Positions 46,108 through 54,876 of a stretch of DNA of 64,000 bases are shown here, one piece after another. Both the position numbers and the translations under genes were made by a program. Origin of the DNA: Pseudomonadota bacterium (GTDB lineage: Bacteria; Pseudomonadota; Gammaproteobacteria; Steroidobacterales; Steroidobacteraceae); contig JAKBWB010000031.1 in the NCBI GenBank assembly GCA_021843755.1, positions 1 through 64,000 of the forward strand, written 5' to 3'. How positions within the stretch are numbered: the first letter of the stretch is position 1; each line of letters begins with the position of its first letter. The notes under the pieces are model-generated. The model saw only the letters and a list, made by a program, of their open reading frames with translations, made no database searches and was not told the DNA's origin.

Positions 46108-46422
46108 TCAGGAATTGACCATCGCCTTGAGGTTCTTCAACGGCATCACACGGACCTTTTTGCTGGCCGGCTTTGCCTTGAACATCATATTCTCCCCGGT
46201 GAATGGGTTGATTCCCTCGCGTGCCTTCGTGGCCGGTTTCTTTACGACCTTCATCTTCAGCAGCCCGGGCATGGTGAACAGACCGTTGCTGCGCAGGCTC
46301 TTCTTGATCACGCCATTGAGCGAATCGAACACGCTGCCGACCTGCTTGCGCGAGAGCCCCGTGTCTTTGGAAATTTGAGTCAGGACTTCCGACTTGGTCG
46401 GAGCGCTACCCTTTTTCGCCAT
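46108..46422 (-). CDS. HU-family histone-like DNA-binding protein
   Basis: This 104-residue protein has the HU/IHF pattern: helical TKSEVLTQISKDTGLSRKQV, VFDSLNGVIKKSL, then the beta-arm part GLFTMPGLLKMKVVKKPATKAREGINPFTGE, and a basic end. The MAKK start and the KAREGxNPxTGE arm are typical for the atypical HU-like proteins of proteobacteria. It binds and bends DNA with little sequence preference. A GAGGAG is upstream of the ATG. Confidence 0.93.
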   Translation of the reverse strand: MAKKGSAPTKSEVLTQISKDTGLSRKQVGSVFDSLNGVIKKSLRSNGLFTMPGLLKMKVVKKPATKAREGINPFTGENMMFKAKPASKKVRVMPLKNLKAMVNS

Positions 46423-46491
46423 ATTGCGCCACTCCTCGAATAAATGAACGTGCGCGCTGTTGTGCAGCCGCGCAATTACGAATCGCCGCGG

Positions 46492-46519
46492 AAAATAGCA
46501 CATGCGCGCGCCTGCGCAA
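46492..46519 (-). promoter_or_regulatory. Possible sigma-70 promoter of the HU-like gene
   Basis: On the minus strand TTGCGC (46514-46519), a 16-base spacer and TATTTT (46492-46497) precede the ATG by about 70 bases. Both hexamers are imperfect. Confidence 0.4.
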
Positions 46520-46522
46520 CTG

Positions 46523-46881
46523 TTTTTTTTGCGGCTACTGGCGCGGAAACCGCTTTTTTCAAAGGGTTTTTTTGCGCCCCTTTGGCGTGAGCTGCGGGGC
46601 AGGCCAGGGCGCGGCCCCGATCCTGTCGTCTTTGCCGAACCTTTTTCGCGCCACCCTGCGGTGAAACATCGGCTTTCGGCACGCCAAGTGCATGGGATGG
46701 GAACCGGAGCAGCCCCGGGCACACCAACCCGCACGAGCAACCCGCCGCCGCCAACGCGCGAGACTGCATACGAATGCGCTCCGGCCGACGTTGCCACGAA
46801 TCTCCAACCAGTTCCGGGTCTTGGCGCTGCCGGTTGATGTGTTGTGCATCGCGCGGTTCAGGTTCGCGACCGCGCTCGTGC
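46523..46881. other. Gap between the HU-like gene and yggT
   Basis: Several T runs on the plus strand (46521-46530, 46554-46560, 46565-46573) stand out in this GC-rich DNA, but I cannot pair them with hairpins. No frame looks like a gene. The 3' end of yggT lies at the right border. Confidence 0.4.
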
Positions 46882-47412
46882 TCATGTCCGCAGCAGGATC
46901 AGCAGCGCCTCGATGACGATGCATGCCCACAGGGGCGACAGATCGATGCCGGCAATCGCCGGAATGATCCGCCGAAAGGGGCGCAGCGGCGGCTCGCACA
47001 CCGAGGCCAGGACCGACTGGAACGGAGAATAGCCCCCGGGGGCGATGAAGCTCAGCAGCGCGTACAGAATGATGGCAAAGAAGTAGGTCTGCAGCAGCAT
47101 CCGGACGATCTCCAGCGCCACCTCGTGCAGCCACGCCAAAGGACCGACCGAGACGATGCCCTCGAGCGCGAACACCACGGCCACCTCGATGGCTGCCACC
47201 AGCACGACCGCGACGACCGAGGCGGTATCCACTTTGCCGATCGGGGGCAGCACGCGCCGTAGCGGCCGGATCAGCGGATTGGTCAGCCGCACGATGGCCT
47301 GGCACAACGGATTGCGGAAATCGGCATGCGAGAGCTGCAGAATCAATCGCGCCAGCACCGCGAACAGAGCCAGCGAGAGCAGCGTTTGGACGATGAAGAT
47401 GATGGCGCTCAT
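46882..47412 (-). CDS. yggT: YggT family membrane protein
   Basis: The 176-residue inner-membrane protein has two YggT repeats, each with the LTNPLIRPLRRVLPPIG or CEPPLRPFRRIIPAIAG signature after a helix. The family has been tied to osmotic stress and membrane-protein quality, but its role is not settled. It follows proC by 21 bases, and proC follows yggS, the usual gammaproteobacterial order yggS-proC-yggT. Confidence 0.93.
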   Translation of the reverse strand: MSAIIFIVQTLLSLALFAVLARLILQLSHADFRNPLCQAIVRLTNPLIRPLRRVLPPIGKVDTASVVAVVLVAAIEVAVVFALEGIVSVGPLAWLHEVALEIVRMLLQTYFFAIILYALLSFIAPGGYSPFQSVLASVCEPPLRPFRRIIPAIAGIDLSPLWACIVIEALLILLRT

Positions 47413-47433
47413 GGACAGTGTGCGTGCTAGGGG

Positions 47434-48261
47434 TCAGTCGGCAACGTACTGCTGGGCAAGCTCCCGGCCGCGCGCGGCGGCCGCCGCGACGGCGCGCTCC
47501 ACGATTCCGGCCAGATCCGCGGCGCCGAATGCGCGCAGCGCCGCCTCGGTGGTGCCGCCCTTGGAGGTCACCTCGGCGCGCAGCCGCGGCAGATCTCCGT
47601 CGCCGGAGTGCGCCAGGAGACCTGTGCCATAGAGAGTGGCGACACTCAGCCGATGAGCGGTGGGCGCCGGCAGTCCCAGCCGGGTACCGGCCTGCGCCAG
47701 CAGCTCCGCCAATAGGAAGAAATACGCCGGCCCGCTGCCGGAGAGTGCCGTCACCACGTCCAGCGCCGCCTCGGTCTCGACTCGCACGACCTCCCCCACC
47801 GAGCCCATTACACGCTCGACCCGATCGACCTGGGTGGCGACCACATCCGCCGGGGCGTACAGCCCGCTCACCCCCGCGCCCACCAGCGCCGGACGGTTCG
47901 GCATGGCGCGGATGACCGGTATCTGGTTGCCGCACCAGTCGCGCAATGCGGCGATGCGCACGCCGGCGGCGACGGACAGCACGACGGGTCGAGAGCGCGC
48001 GAACTCGGGCGCCAGCGGCTTTAGCACCGCCGCGACGTCCTGCGGTTTGACGGCGACGACCACGACATTCGCTTCCCGCACGGCGGTAATGTTGTCGGTG
48101 GTGGCCCTCACGCCGAACTCACGCTCGAGTGCCTGACGGGCCTGCGCCGAAGGCTCGCCCACGGTGATGCGCTCGGGCCGAGTGCCCTGGCGCAGCAATC
48201 CCCCGATCAGAGCGCGGCCCATGTTGCCGGCGCCGAGCACCGCCAGATCCAGATGACTCAT
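47434..48261 (-). CDS. proC: Pyrroline-5-carboxylate reductase ProC
   Basis: ProC makes proline from pyrroline-5-carboxylate with NAD(P)H. The 275-residue protein has the N-terminal Rossmann motif LGAGNMGRALIGGLL, VVAVKPQDV, IRAMPNRPALVG and the signature LSGSGPAYFFLLAELLAQAG. Length and order fit the family. It stands between yggS and yggT on the minus strand. Confidence 0.97.
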   Translation of the reverse strand: MSHLDLAVLGAGNMGRALIGGLLRQGTRPERITVGEPSAQARQALEREFGVRATTDNITAVREANVVVVAVKPQDVAAVLKPLAPEFARSRPVVLSVAAGVRIAALRDWCGNQIPVIRAMPNRPALVGAGVSGLYAPADVVATQVDRVERVMGSVGEVVRVETEAALDVVTALSGSGPAYFFLLAELLAQAGTRLGLPAPTAHRLSVATLYGTGLLAHSGDGDLPRLRAEVTSKGGTTEAALRAFGAADLAGIVERAVAAAAARGRELAQQYVAD

Positions 48262-48304
48262 GGGTTGGGCATTCTAGCCGCTCACCCGCGCGCGTGCGCT
48301 GGGT

Positions 48305-49009
48305 TCATGCGCGCGCAAGCCGAGGCCCGAACAGGGCCGAGCCGATGCGCACCACGGTCGCGCCCTCGAGAATGGCACTCTCGAAATCAGCGCTCATTCC
48401 CATCGAGAGCGTGTCCAGCTGACCGCCTCGCGCATTCAACGTGTCGCGCAGCGCCCGCAGTCGGGCGAACCAGGCGCGCTGGCGCGCCGGATCCGACTCC
48501 GCGGGGGGCAGGCACATCAGGCCCCGCAGGCGCAGCCGCGGCAGCGCCGCCACCGCGCGGGCGAGTTCGTCCAGCTCCGCGGGCGCCACGCCGCCCTTGC
48601 TGGCTTCCTCGGCGAGATTGACCTGGATGCACACCTGAAGCGGCGGGGCGTGGAATGGCCGCTGCGCCGAGAGCCGCTCGGCGATGTGCAGCCGGTCCAA
48701 TCCATGGACCCACTGGAAGCGCTCGGCGATGATACGGGTCTTGTTCGCCTGCACGCGTCCGACGAAGTGCCAGGTGAGCGGCGGCGCCGCGAGCGCCTCG
48801 AGCTTGCCCACGGCTTCGTTGAGGTAGCTTTCGCCGAAGTCGCGGACCCCGAGTGCGGCAAGTGCGCGCAGCATGTCGAGCGGCTGAGCCTTGGACACGG
48901 CCAGAAGTGTGATCTCGGACACAGAACGGTTCGCGCGGGCCGCGGCCGCGGCGATCCGCTCGTGTACCGCCTGCAGGCGCTGCGGCAAATTCTGCGAAGC
49001 CCGTAACAT
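48305..49009 (-). CDS. yggS: PLP homeostasis protein YggS (PLPBP)
   Basis: The 234-residue alanine-racemase-fold protein binds pyridoxal phosphate at the Lys in LLAVSKAQP and helps balance B6 vitamers and amino-acid pools. Other marks are DFGESYLNEA, WHFVGRVQANK and the C-terminal SMGMSADFESAI. It is divergent from pilT with 82 bases between starts, exactly as in Pseudomonas. Confidence 0.96.
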   Translation of the reverse strand: MLRASQNLPQRLQAVHERIAAAAARANRSVSEITLLAVSKAQPLDMLRALAALGVRDFGESYLNEAVGKLEALAAPPLTWHFVGRVQANKTRIIAERFQWVHGLDRLHIAERLSAQRPFHAPPLQVCIQVNLAEEASKGGVAPAELDELARAVAALPRLRLRGLMCLPPAESDPARQRAWFARLRALRDTLNARGGQLDTLSMGMSADFESAILEGATVVRIGSALFGPRLARA

Positions 49010-49091
49010 ATAGCCCGCCGAACCTCTCCGTTATACTCCGTCCGACGGCCAGGCACCGGCTGCGCCGCAACCGCCGCCAATCGGAGTCCCG

Positions 49092-50129
49092 ATGGTCGAT
49101 ATCGCGCAACTGCTGGCCTTCGCTGTCAAGAACAACGCCTCGGATCTGCACCTTTCCGCAGGTGTGCCGCCCATGATCCGCGTCGACGGCGACATGAAGC
49201 GCATCAATATGCCGCCGCTGGCGCACAAGGAAGTGCACAGCATGGTGTATGACATCATGAACGACAAGCAGCGCAAGGCGTTCGAGGAGTTCTTCGAGAC
49301 TGATTTCTCGTTCGAGATTCCGAAACTGGCGCGCTTTCGCGTCAACGCCTTCAACCAGAACCGCGGCGCGGGCGCCGTGTTCCGCACGATTCCCTCGGGC
49401 ATACAGTCGCTCGATGAGCTCAATGCACCGAAGATCTTCCGCGACCTGTGCATGCTGCCGCGCGGGCTGGTGCTGGTGACCGGTCCGACCGGCTCGGGCA
49501 AGTCGACCACGCTCGCCGCGATGGTCGATCATTGCAACGACAACCGTCCGGATCACATCATCACCATCGAGGATCCGATCGAATTCGTGCACGAATCGAA
49601 GCGCTGCCTGGTCAATCAGCGCGAGGTGCACCGCGACACGCTCGGCTTCAGCGAGGCGTTGCGCTCGGCGCTGCGCGAGGACCCGGACGTGGTGCTGGTG
49701 GGGGAGATGCGCGACCTGGAAACCATCCGGCTTGCGCTGACGGCGGCCGAGACGGGCCACCTGGTGTTCGGCACGCTGCACACCAGCTCCGCGGCCAAGA
49801 CCATCGATCGCGTGGTCGACGTGTTCCCGGCGGCCGAGAAGGACATGGTGCGCTCGATGCTCTCCGAATCGCTTCGCGCGGTGATCTCGCAGACACTGCT
49901 GAAGCGCATCGGCGGGGGGCGGATCGCCGCGCACGAGATCATGATCGGGACCCCGGCGATCCGCAATCTGATTCGCGAAGGCAAGATTGCCCAGATGTAC
50001 TCCTCGATCCAGACCGGCCAGGCCCAGGGCATGCAGACCCTGGACCAATGCCTCGCCGAGCTGCTGTCCAAGGGGCTGGTCAGCAAGGAAGAAGCGCGCT
50101 TCAAGGCGCAGAATAAGGATAGCCTGTGA
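49092..50129 (+). CDS. pilT: Type IV pilus retraction ATPase PilT
   Basis: PilT is the hexameric motor that pulls type IV pili back. The 345-residue protein has the Walker A GPTGSGKST, the Asp box TIEDPIEFVH, the Walker B VVLVGEMRDLET, the His box HLVFGTLHTSSAAKTIDR, and the AIRNLIREGK motif that is specific to PilT and needed for retraction. TATACT at 49032-49037 may be the -10 of its promoter. pilU follows after 79 bases. Confidence 0.97.
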   Translation: MVDIAQLLAFAVKNNASDLHLSAGVPPMIRVDGDMKRINMPPLAHKEVHSMVYDIMNDKQRKAFEEFFETDFSFEIPKLARFRVNAFNQNRGAGAVFRTIPSGIQSLDELNAPKIFRDLCMLPRGLVLVTGPTGSGKSTTLAAMVDHCNDNRPDHIITIEDPIEFVHESKRCLVNQREVHRDTLGFSEALRSALREDPDVVLVGEMRDLETIRLALTAAETGHLVFGTLHTSSAAKTIDRVVDVFPAAEKDMVRSMLSESLRAVISQTLLKRIGGGRIAAHEIMIGTPAIRNLIREGKIAQMYSSIQTGQAQGMQTLDQCLAELLSKGLVSKEEARFKAQNKDSL

Positions 50130-50208
50130 TGCCGACCGGACTGGCGCGCAGCGGGCGCCGCTGCGGCAGACGCCCGAGCGTCGGCTAGCCTCGCCGGGGG
50201 AGAATTCC

Positions 50209-51360
50209 ATGGATCGCGATCAAGCCATCAAGCTCATTCACGATCTGCTGCGGCGGATGGTCGAGAAGAAGGCCTCGGACCTGTTCCTGACGGCGGGCTT
50301 TCCGCCCGCGCTGAAGGTCGATGGAGAGGTGCGGCCGCAGAGCGAGCGGGCGCTCACCGGTGAGCAGTCCGCGACCCTGGTCCGCTCGCTGATGAATGAC
50401 CGGCAGACGCGCGAGTTCGACGCGACCAAGGAATGCAATTTCGCGATCGCCCCGACGGGCATCGGCCGGTTCCGCGTCAGCGCCTTCGTGCAGCAGAGCG
50501 CGGTCGGATGCGTGATCCGCATGATCAATTCCAAGATCCCGAGCTGCGAGGAGCTCGATCTGCCGCCGATACTCAAGGAGCTCTCGCTCTCCAAGCGCGG
50601 CCTTGTCGTGGTGGTCGGGGGCACCGGTTCGGGCAAGTCGACCACCCTCGCGGCCATGGTCGGCTACCGCAACGACAAGACCCGCGGGCACATCGTGACG
50701 GTGGAGGATCCGGTCGAGTTCATTCATCAGCACAAAGGCTGCGTCATCACGCATCGCGACATCGGCGTCGACACCGAATCCTGGGAGGTGGCGCTGAAGA
50801 ACGTGCTGCGCCAGGCGCCGGACGTGATCTACATCGGCGAGATCCGCGACCGCCAGACCATGGAATTCGCCGTGCAGTTTGCCGAGACCGGCCATCTGGT
50901 GTTCTCCACTCTGCACGCAAACAACGCCAACCAGGCCCTCGACCGGATCATCAATTTCTTCCCCGACGAGCGGCGCGAGCAGGTGCTGATGGACCTGTCG
51001 CTGAATATCCGCGCATTCATCTCGCAGCGGCTGGTGCCGCGTGAGGGCGGGTCCGGGCGCATCGCCGCCATGGAAATCATGCTCAACTCGCCGCTGATTC
51101 AGGACCTGATCTTCAAGGGCGAAGTGGTCAAGATCCGCGACGTCATGGCGCGCTCGAACCGTCTCGGCATGAAGACCTTCGATCAATCGCTGTTCGAGCT
51201 GTACGAGTCCGGATTCATCTCGTACGAGGACGCGCTGCGCAACGCCGACTCGAAGAACGAGCTCAGGTTGCGGGTGAAGCTCGAAGGGCATCGGCAGGGC
51301 CCGGCGATCGACGATGGGAGTCTCACGATCATGGGCGATGAAGACGGTGGTAAGTCGTGA
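50209..51360 (+). CDS. pilU: PilT-dependent retraction ATPase PilU
   Basis: PilU assists PilT in retraction. The 383-residue protein has Walker A GGTGSGKST, the Asp box TVEDPVEFIH, Walker B VIYIGEIRDRQT and the His box HLVFSTLHANNANQALDR. In place of AIRNLIRE it has SPLIQDLIFKGE, as PilU proteins do. The ATG at 50209 has GGGGAG before it; the longer open frame inside pilT is ignored. The stop overlaps the GTG start of a third related ATPase by 4 bases. Confidence 0.95.
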   Translation: MDRDQAIKLIHDLLRRMVEKKASDLFLTAGFPPALKVDGEVRPQSERALTGEQSATLVRSLMNDRQTREFDATKECNFAIAPTGIGRFRVSAFVQQSAVGCVIRMINSKIPSCEELDLPPILKELSLSKRGLVVVVGGTGSGKSTTLAAMVGYRNDKTRGHIVTVEDPVEFIHQHKGCVITHRDIGVDTESWEVALKNVLRQAPDVIYIGEIRDRQTMEFAVQFAETGHLVFSTLHANNANQALDRIINFFPDERREQVLMDLSLNIRAFISQRLVPREGGSGRIAAMEIMLNSPLIQDLIFKGEVVKIRDVMARSNRLGMKTFDQSLFELYESGFISYEDALRNADSKNELRLRVKLEGHRQGPAIDDGSLTIMGDEDGGKS

Positions 51361-52469
51361 CCGAAGCAGCCGCGAGCGCAGGACAATCCCCGTCGGCGGC
51401 CGAGATTGCGGCGGCGGGAGCGACGCCGCTGTTCAAGCTCATGGTCGAACGTAAGGCGTCCGACCTGTTCTTTACCAGCAATGCGCCCGTCAAGATCAAG
51501 ATCGAGGGGCAGATCTACCCGATCAACAAGCAGGTGCTGACGCCGCAGATGGTGCGCCAGGCGGCCCTGGCGCTGATGACGGGCGAGCAGCGTGAGCAGT
51601 TTGCGCGCGAGCTGGAGCTGGATTTCGCCATCTCCGAGCCGGGCCTCGGCCGCTTCCGCGTCAACGTGTTCACGCAGCGCGGTTTCCCGGCGGTGGTGTT
51701 GCGCTACATCACCGCCGAGATGCCCCGCCTCGAGGCCTTGGGCATTCCCGAGGCGGCCGCCGATCTGGTGCTGCACAAGCGCGGCCTGGTGCTCGTGGTC
51801 GGCGCGGCCGGCTCGGGCAAATCAACCACGCTCGCCGCCATGATCAATCTGCGCAACGAGACGTGCTCGGATCACATCCTGACCATCGAGGATCCCATAG
51901 AGTTCCTGCATACCAACAAGCGCTCGATCGTCAATCAGCGCGAGGTGGGACTGGATACCAAGTCGTTCGCGCACGCGTTGCGGGGCGCGCTGCGCGCCGC
52001 GCCCGATGTGATCCTGGTGGGGGAGATCCGCGACCGCGAGAGCATGGAGGCGGCGATCCACCTCGGCGGCACCGGGCATCTGGTGCTCGCGACCCTGCAT
52101 GCCAACAATTGCGCGCAGACCCTGGATCGGATCATCAACATGTTCCCGCCCGAGCAGCATGCGCAGATTTTCCTGGATATTTCCCAGTACCTGCGCGGCA
52201 TCCTGGCGCAAAGGTTGGTGCCGGGCAAGGATGGACGACGGGTGGCGGCGGTCGAGGTGCTGCTCAATACGCCGCACATCTGCGATCTGATCAACAAGGG
52301 CGACATCGTCGGAGTGAAGGAGGCGCTCGCAGCGAGCGCCGAGCAGGGCATTCAGAGCTTCGACACGGCGTTGCTCGAGTTGTACCGGCAAGGCAAGGTC
52401 GAGCTGGCCGACGCGCTCGCCAACGCCGACTCGCGGGCCAATCTCGAGGCGAAAATCAACTTTGGGTGA
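51357..52469 (+). CDS. Third PilT/PilU-family ATPase
   Basis: The 370-residue protein is a complete secretion-type ATPase: Walker A GAAGSGKST, Asp box TIEDPIEFLH, Walker B VILVGEIRDRES, His box HLVLATLHANNCAQTLDR. The position of the PilT motif reads TPHICDLINKGD, so it is PilU-like. It starts at GTG, overlapping the pilU stop by 4 bases, and must be translated with it. Classical gammaproteobacterial loci hold only pilT and pilU. It could modulate retraction force or serve another pilus system. Confidence 0.92.
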   Translation: MTEAAASAGQSPSAAEIAAAGATPLFKLMVERKASDLFFTSNAPVKIKIEGQIYPINKQVLTPQMVRQAALALMTGEQREQFARELELDFAISEPGLGRFRVNVFTQRGFPAVVLRYITAEMPRLEALGIPEAAADLVLHKRGLVLVVGAAGSGKSTTLAAMINLRNETCSDHILTIEDPIEFLHTNKRSIVNQREVGLDTKSFAHALRGALRAAPDVILVGEIRDRESMEAAIHLGGTGHLVLATLHANNCAQTLDRIINMFPPEQHAQIFLDISQYLRGILAQRLVPGKDGRRVAAVEVLLNTPHICDLINKGDIVGVKEALAASAEQGIQSFDTALLELYRQGKVELADALANADSRANLEAKINFG

Positions 52470-52527
52470 GACCCCAACGACGACACTCAACGCGCCGTCA
52501 TTGCGCCCGAGGGAGCGGCCGGGCCTC

Positions 52528-53403
52528 TCAGAACACCTGCAGCGCGTCGAACACCGGGCCGTCCACGCACACGCGCTTCATGGCATCGCCTGCGGCGGTG
52601 CGCACCCGCACGGTGCAGCCGGCGCAGCCGCCGATGCCACAGGCCATGAATTCCTCGAGCGAGACCTGACAGGGTACACCGTAGCGGCGGGCCAGCTGAG
52701 CCGCCGCCGCCAGCATCGGGGTCGGTCCGCAGGCGAACAACTCGACCTCGGCCAGCGCCTCCGGCGCGAGCGCGCCGAGCCAATGCCCGGCGAGGTCGGT
52801 GACGTAGCCGTCGAAGCAGCCTGGTAAATCCGCGCGGCTCGCCAGCCGGCTCGGGATACCCCAGTCCTCGAGCAGGGGCAGGCACGCGCTCGCCTGCGCG
52901 GGCAACCCGGCCACCGGGAGGGCCGCGGGACGCGGATGAAACGGAAAGGGGATCTCCGAGCCCATCAGCACCAGCGGACGGTAGCGGGCTTCGGACCGCT
53001 CATGAAGCCGCTCGGCGAGAAAGATCATGGGCGGGATGCCGACGCCGCCGCCGATCAACACCACGCGCGCGCGCTCGCGATGAAGCATGAAGGGCGTGCC
53101 GATCGGGCCGATGACACTCACGACGTCGCCGCTCTTGCGCGCGGCAAGGGCCCGCAGGCCCGGGCCGACGATCTTGTACAACAGGTCGATCCAGCCGGCA
53201 CGGGCGTCGGCGCGCATGATCGACAGCGGCCGGCGCATGGGGATGGCGGGATCGCAGGTCAGGTGTACGAAGCTGCCCGGCTGGGCGTGCGCCGCGCAGG
53301 CCGGCGCCGCGAGCCGCAGCACGAACTGCTGTCCCTCGAACGGCGTTTGGCTCAGGACCCGGGCGTCTTCCAGATGCAGCGTCCCGCGCGTGCCGCGAGT
53401 CAT
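52528..53403 (-). CDS. PyrK-like electron-transfer flavoprotein (dihydroorotate dehydrogenase subunit type)
   Basis: The 291-residue protein has a flavin domain (MRRPLSIMRAD, LLYKIVGPGLRAL), an NAD-binding part (VVLIGGGVGIPPMIFLAERL) and a [2Fe-2S] cluster site in the pattern CGIGGCAGCTVRV followed by Cys in KRVCVDGPVF. This is the build of PyrK, the electron-transfer subunit of class 1B dihydroorotate dehydrogenase. Its start overlaps the pyrB stop (ATGA), which supports a role in pyrimidine synthesis. No PyrD partner is in the window. Confidence 0.87.
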   Translation of the reverse strand: MTRGTRGTLHLEDARVLSQTPFEGQQFVLRLAAPACAAHAQPGSFVHLTCDPAIPMRRPLSIMRADARAGWIDLLYKIVGPGLRALAARKSGDVVSVIGPIGTPFMLHRERARVVLIGGGVGIPPMIFLAERLHERSEARYRPLVLMGSEIPFPFHPRPAALPVAGLPAQASACLPLLEDWGIPSRLASRADLPGCFDGYVTDLAGHWLGALAPEALAEVELFACGPTPMLAAAAQLARRYGVPCQVSLEEFMACGIGGCAGCTVRVRTAAGDAMKRVCVDGPVFDALQVF

Positions 53404-54356
53404 CCGGCGCTCCTGCCGGCGAGTACTTCGTTCAGTACGGCCATGCGTACGGCGATGCCGTTGCGTACCTGGTCGCGGATCACCGACCGGGGGCCATCGG
53501 CCACTTCCGAAGCAATCTCGATGCCGCGGTTCATGGGCTGCGGGTGCATGACGATCGCGTCCGGGCGGGCCAGCGCAAGTCGCTCGGACGTCAGTCCATA
53601 GCTGGCGTAGTACCGAGCCGCATCCGGGAGGTCCGCCTGCGCGATGCGCTCGGTCTGAATGCGCAGCATCATCACCACGTCGGCATCCTTCAGGCCGCTC
53701 TCGAGCGTGGTATGGCGCGCGCAGCCGGGAAATTCCCCGGGCTCGGGCATCAGCGCCGGGGGCGCCACGATGCGCAGATCCGCCACCCCGAGGGCGCGCA
53801 AGACGTGGAAGGCCGAGCGCGCCACCCGCGAGTGGCGGATGTCGCCGACGACGGCGATGCTCAGCTTCTCGAAGTTCGGCTTGTGTTGGCGGATGGTCAG
53901 CGCATCGAGCAGCCCCTGAGTCGGGTGCCCCACGTGCGCCTCTCCGGCCGACAACACGCTGACATGCGGGGCGACGTGCGCTGCGACCGTGCCGGGCACG
54001 CCCGGCTCGGCATCGCGGATCACCAGCGCATCGATGTGCAACGACTGTAGAGTGAACACGGTATCGAGCATGCTCTCGCCTTTGACGCGCGAGGACAGCT
54101 GAACTTCCAGATTCACCACCTCCGCCCCGAGGCGCTTCGCGGCGAGCTCGAACGAGACGCGGGTGCGCGTCGAGGGCTCGGTGAACAGGTTGGCGACGGT
54201 GCGGCCGGCGAGGGCGCGGCTGACCGGCGGGCGGGCGCCGAGCGGGCGAACCAGGCTCTGGGCACGATCGAGCAGCCGCTCGATCAACGGCCGCGGTAGA
54301 TTCTCCAGCGTGATGAGGTGGCGCAGCGAGCCATCGGCGCGCAGTTGCTCGTTCAT
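53400..54356 (-). CDS. pyrB: Aspartate carbamoyltransferase catalytic chain
   Basis: PyrB joins carbamoyl phosphate and aspartate in pyrimidine synthesis. The 318-residue chain has the carbamoyl phosphate motif EPSTRTRVSFELA, VKGESMLDT, VGHPTQGLLDALT and the aspartate-binding HPQPMNRG. A regulatory pyrI is absent. The pyrC-like inactive dihydroorotase gene that follows pyrB in Pseudomonas is replaced here by the PyrK-like gene. ruvX precedes it by 73 bases. Confidence 0.96.
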   Translation of the reverse strand: MNEQLRADGSLRHLITLENLPRPLIERLLDRAQSLVRPLGARPPVSRALAGRTVANLFTEPSTRTRVSFELAAKRLGAEVVNLEVQLSSRVKGESMLDTVFTLQSLHIDALVIRDAEPGVPGTVAAHVAPHVSVLSAGEAHVGHPTQGLLDALTIRQHKPNFEKLSIAVVGDIRHSRVARSAFHVLRALGVADLRIVAPPALMPEPGEFPGCARHTTLESGLKDADVVMMLRIQTERIAQADLPDAARYYASYGLTSERLALARPDAIVMHPQPMNRGIEIASEVADGPRSVIRDQVRNGIAVRMAVLNEVLAGRSAG

Positions 54357-54429
54357 GCGGTCTCCGGCGTGCCGGTGTACGTCCGGTAGATCGGGGGGAC
54401 GGCGCGACCGGCCGGGATGATCGAGATCA

Positions 54430-54876
54430 TTACAGTTCTTCTCCAGGCTCTCCAGAGAGCCACCGCTCCAGGATCACCGCGGCGGCGGCACTGTCGAGGT
54501 GCTCGCGCCGCATGCGGCGCCGCCCGCCGCGCGCGCGCAGCCGCTTCAGCGCTGCACTCGCCTCGAGCGAGGAGAAGCGCTCATCGATCAGGCTGACGGG
54601 CAGCGCGAAGCGGCGGCGCAACTCGCTGGCGAAACGGCGCACGCTCGGCATCAATGCGCCTGCGGTGCCGTCGGTATTATACGGGGCGCCGACCACCAGC
54701 CGGCCGGGATTGAACGCGCGCACCTCACGTCCGATCGACTCCCAGTCGGGCTCGCCGGCGCGCGCGGCGCTCGCCGGGCGCGGCGCGGCGGTGCCCGTCA
54801 GGGTGTCTCCAATGGCAATGCCGATGCGCTGGAGTCCGAAGTCGAAAGCGAGAATGCGCTCGACCTGCTCAGGCAT
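54430..54876 (-). CDS. ruvX: Holliday junction resolvase-like protein RuvX (YqgF)
   Basis: The 148-residue RNase H-fold protein has ILAFDFGLQRIGIAIG with the first catalytic Asp, VVGAPYNTDGT, LIDERFSS and the C-terminal DSAAAAVILERWL with a late Asp. The family takes part in pre-16S rRNA end maturation and has been proposed to resolve Holliday junctions. Its start overlaps the yqgE stop by 8 bases. Confidence 0.94.
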   Translation of the reverse strand: MPEQVERILAFDFGLQRIGIAIGDTLTGTAAPRPASAARAGEPDWESIGREVRAFNPGRLVVGAPYNTDGTAGALMPSVRRFASELRRRFALPVSLIDERFSSLEASAALKRLRARGGRRRMRREHLDSAAAAVILERWLSGEPGEEL

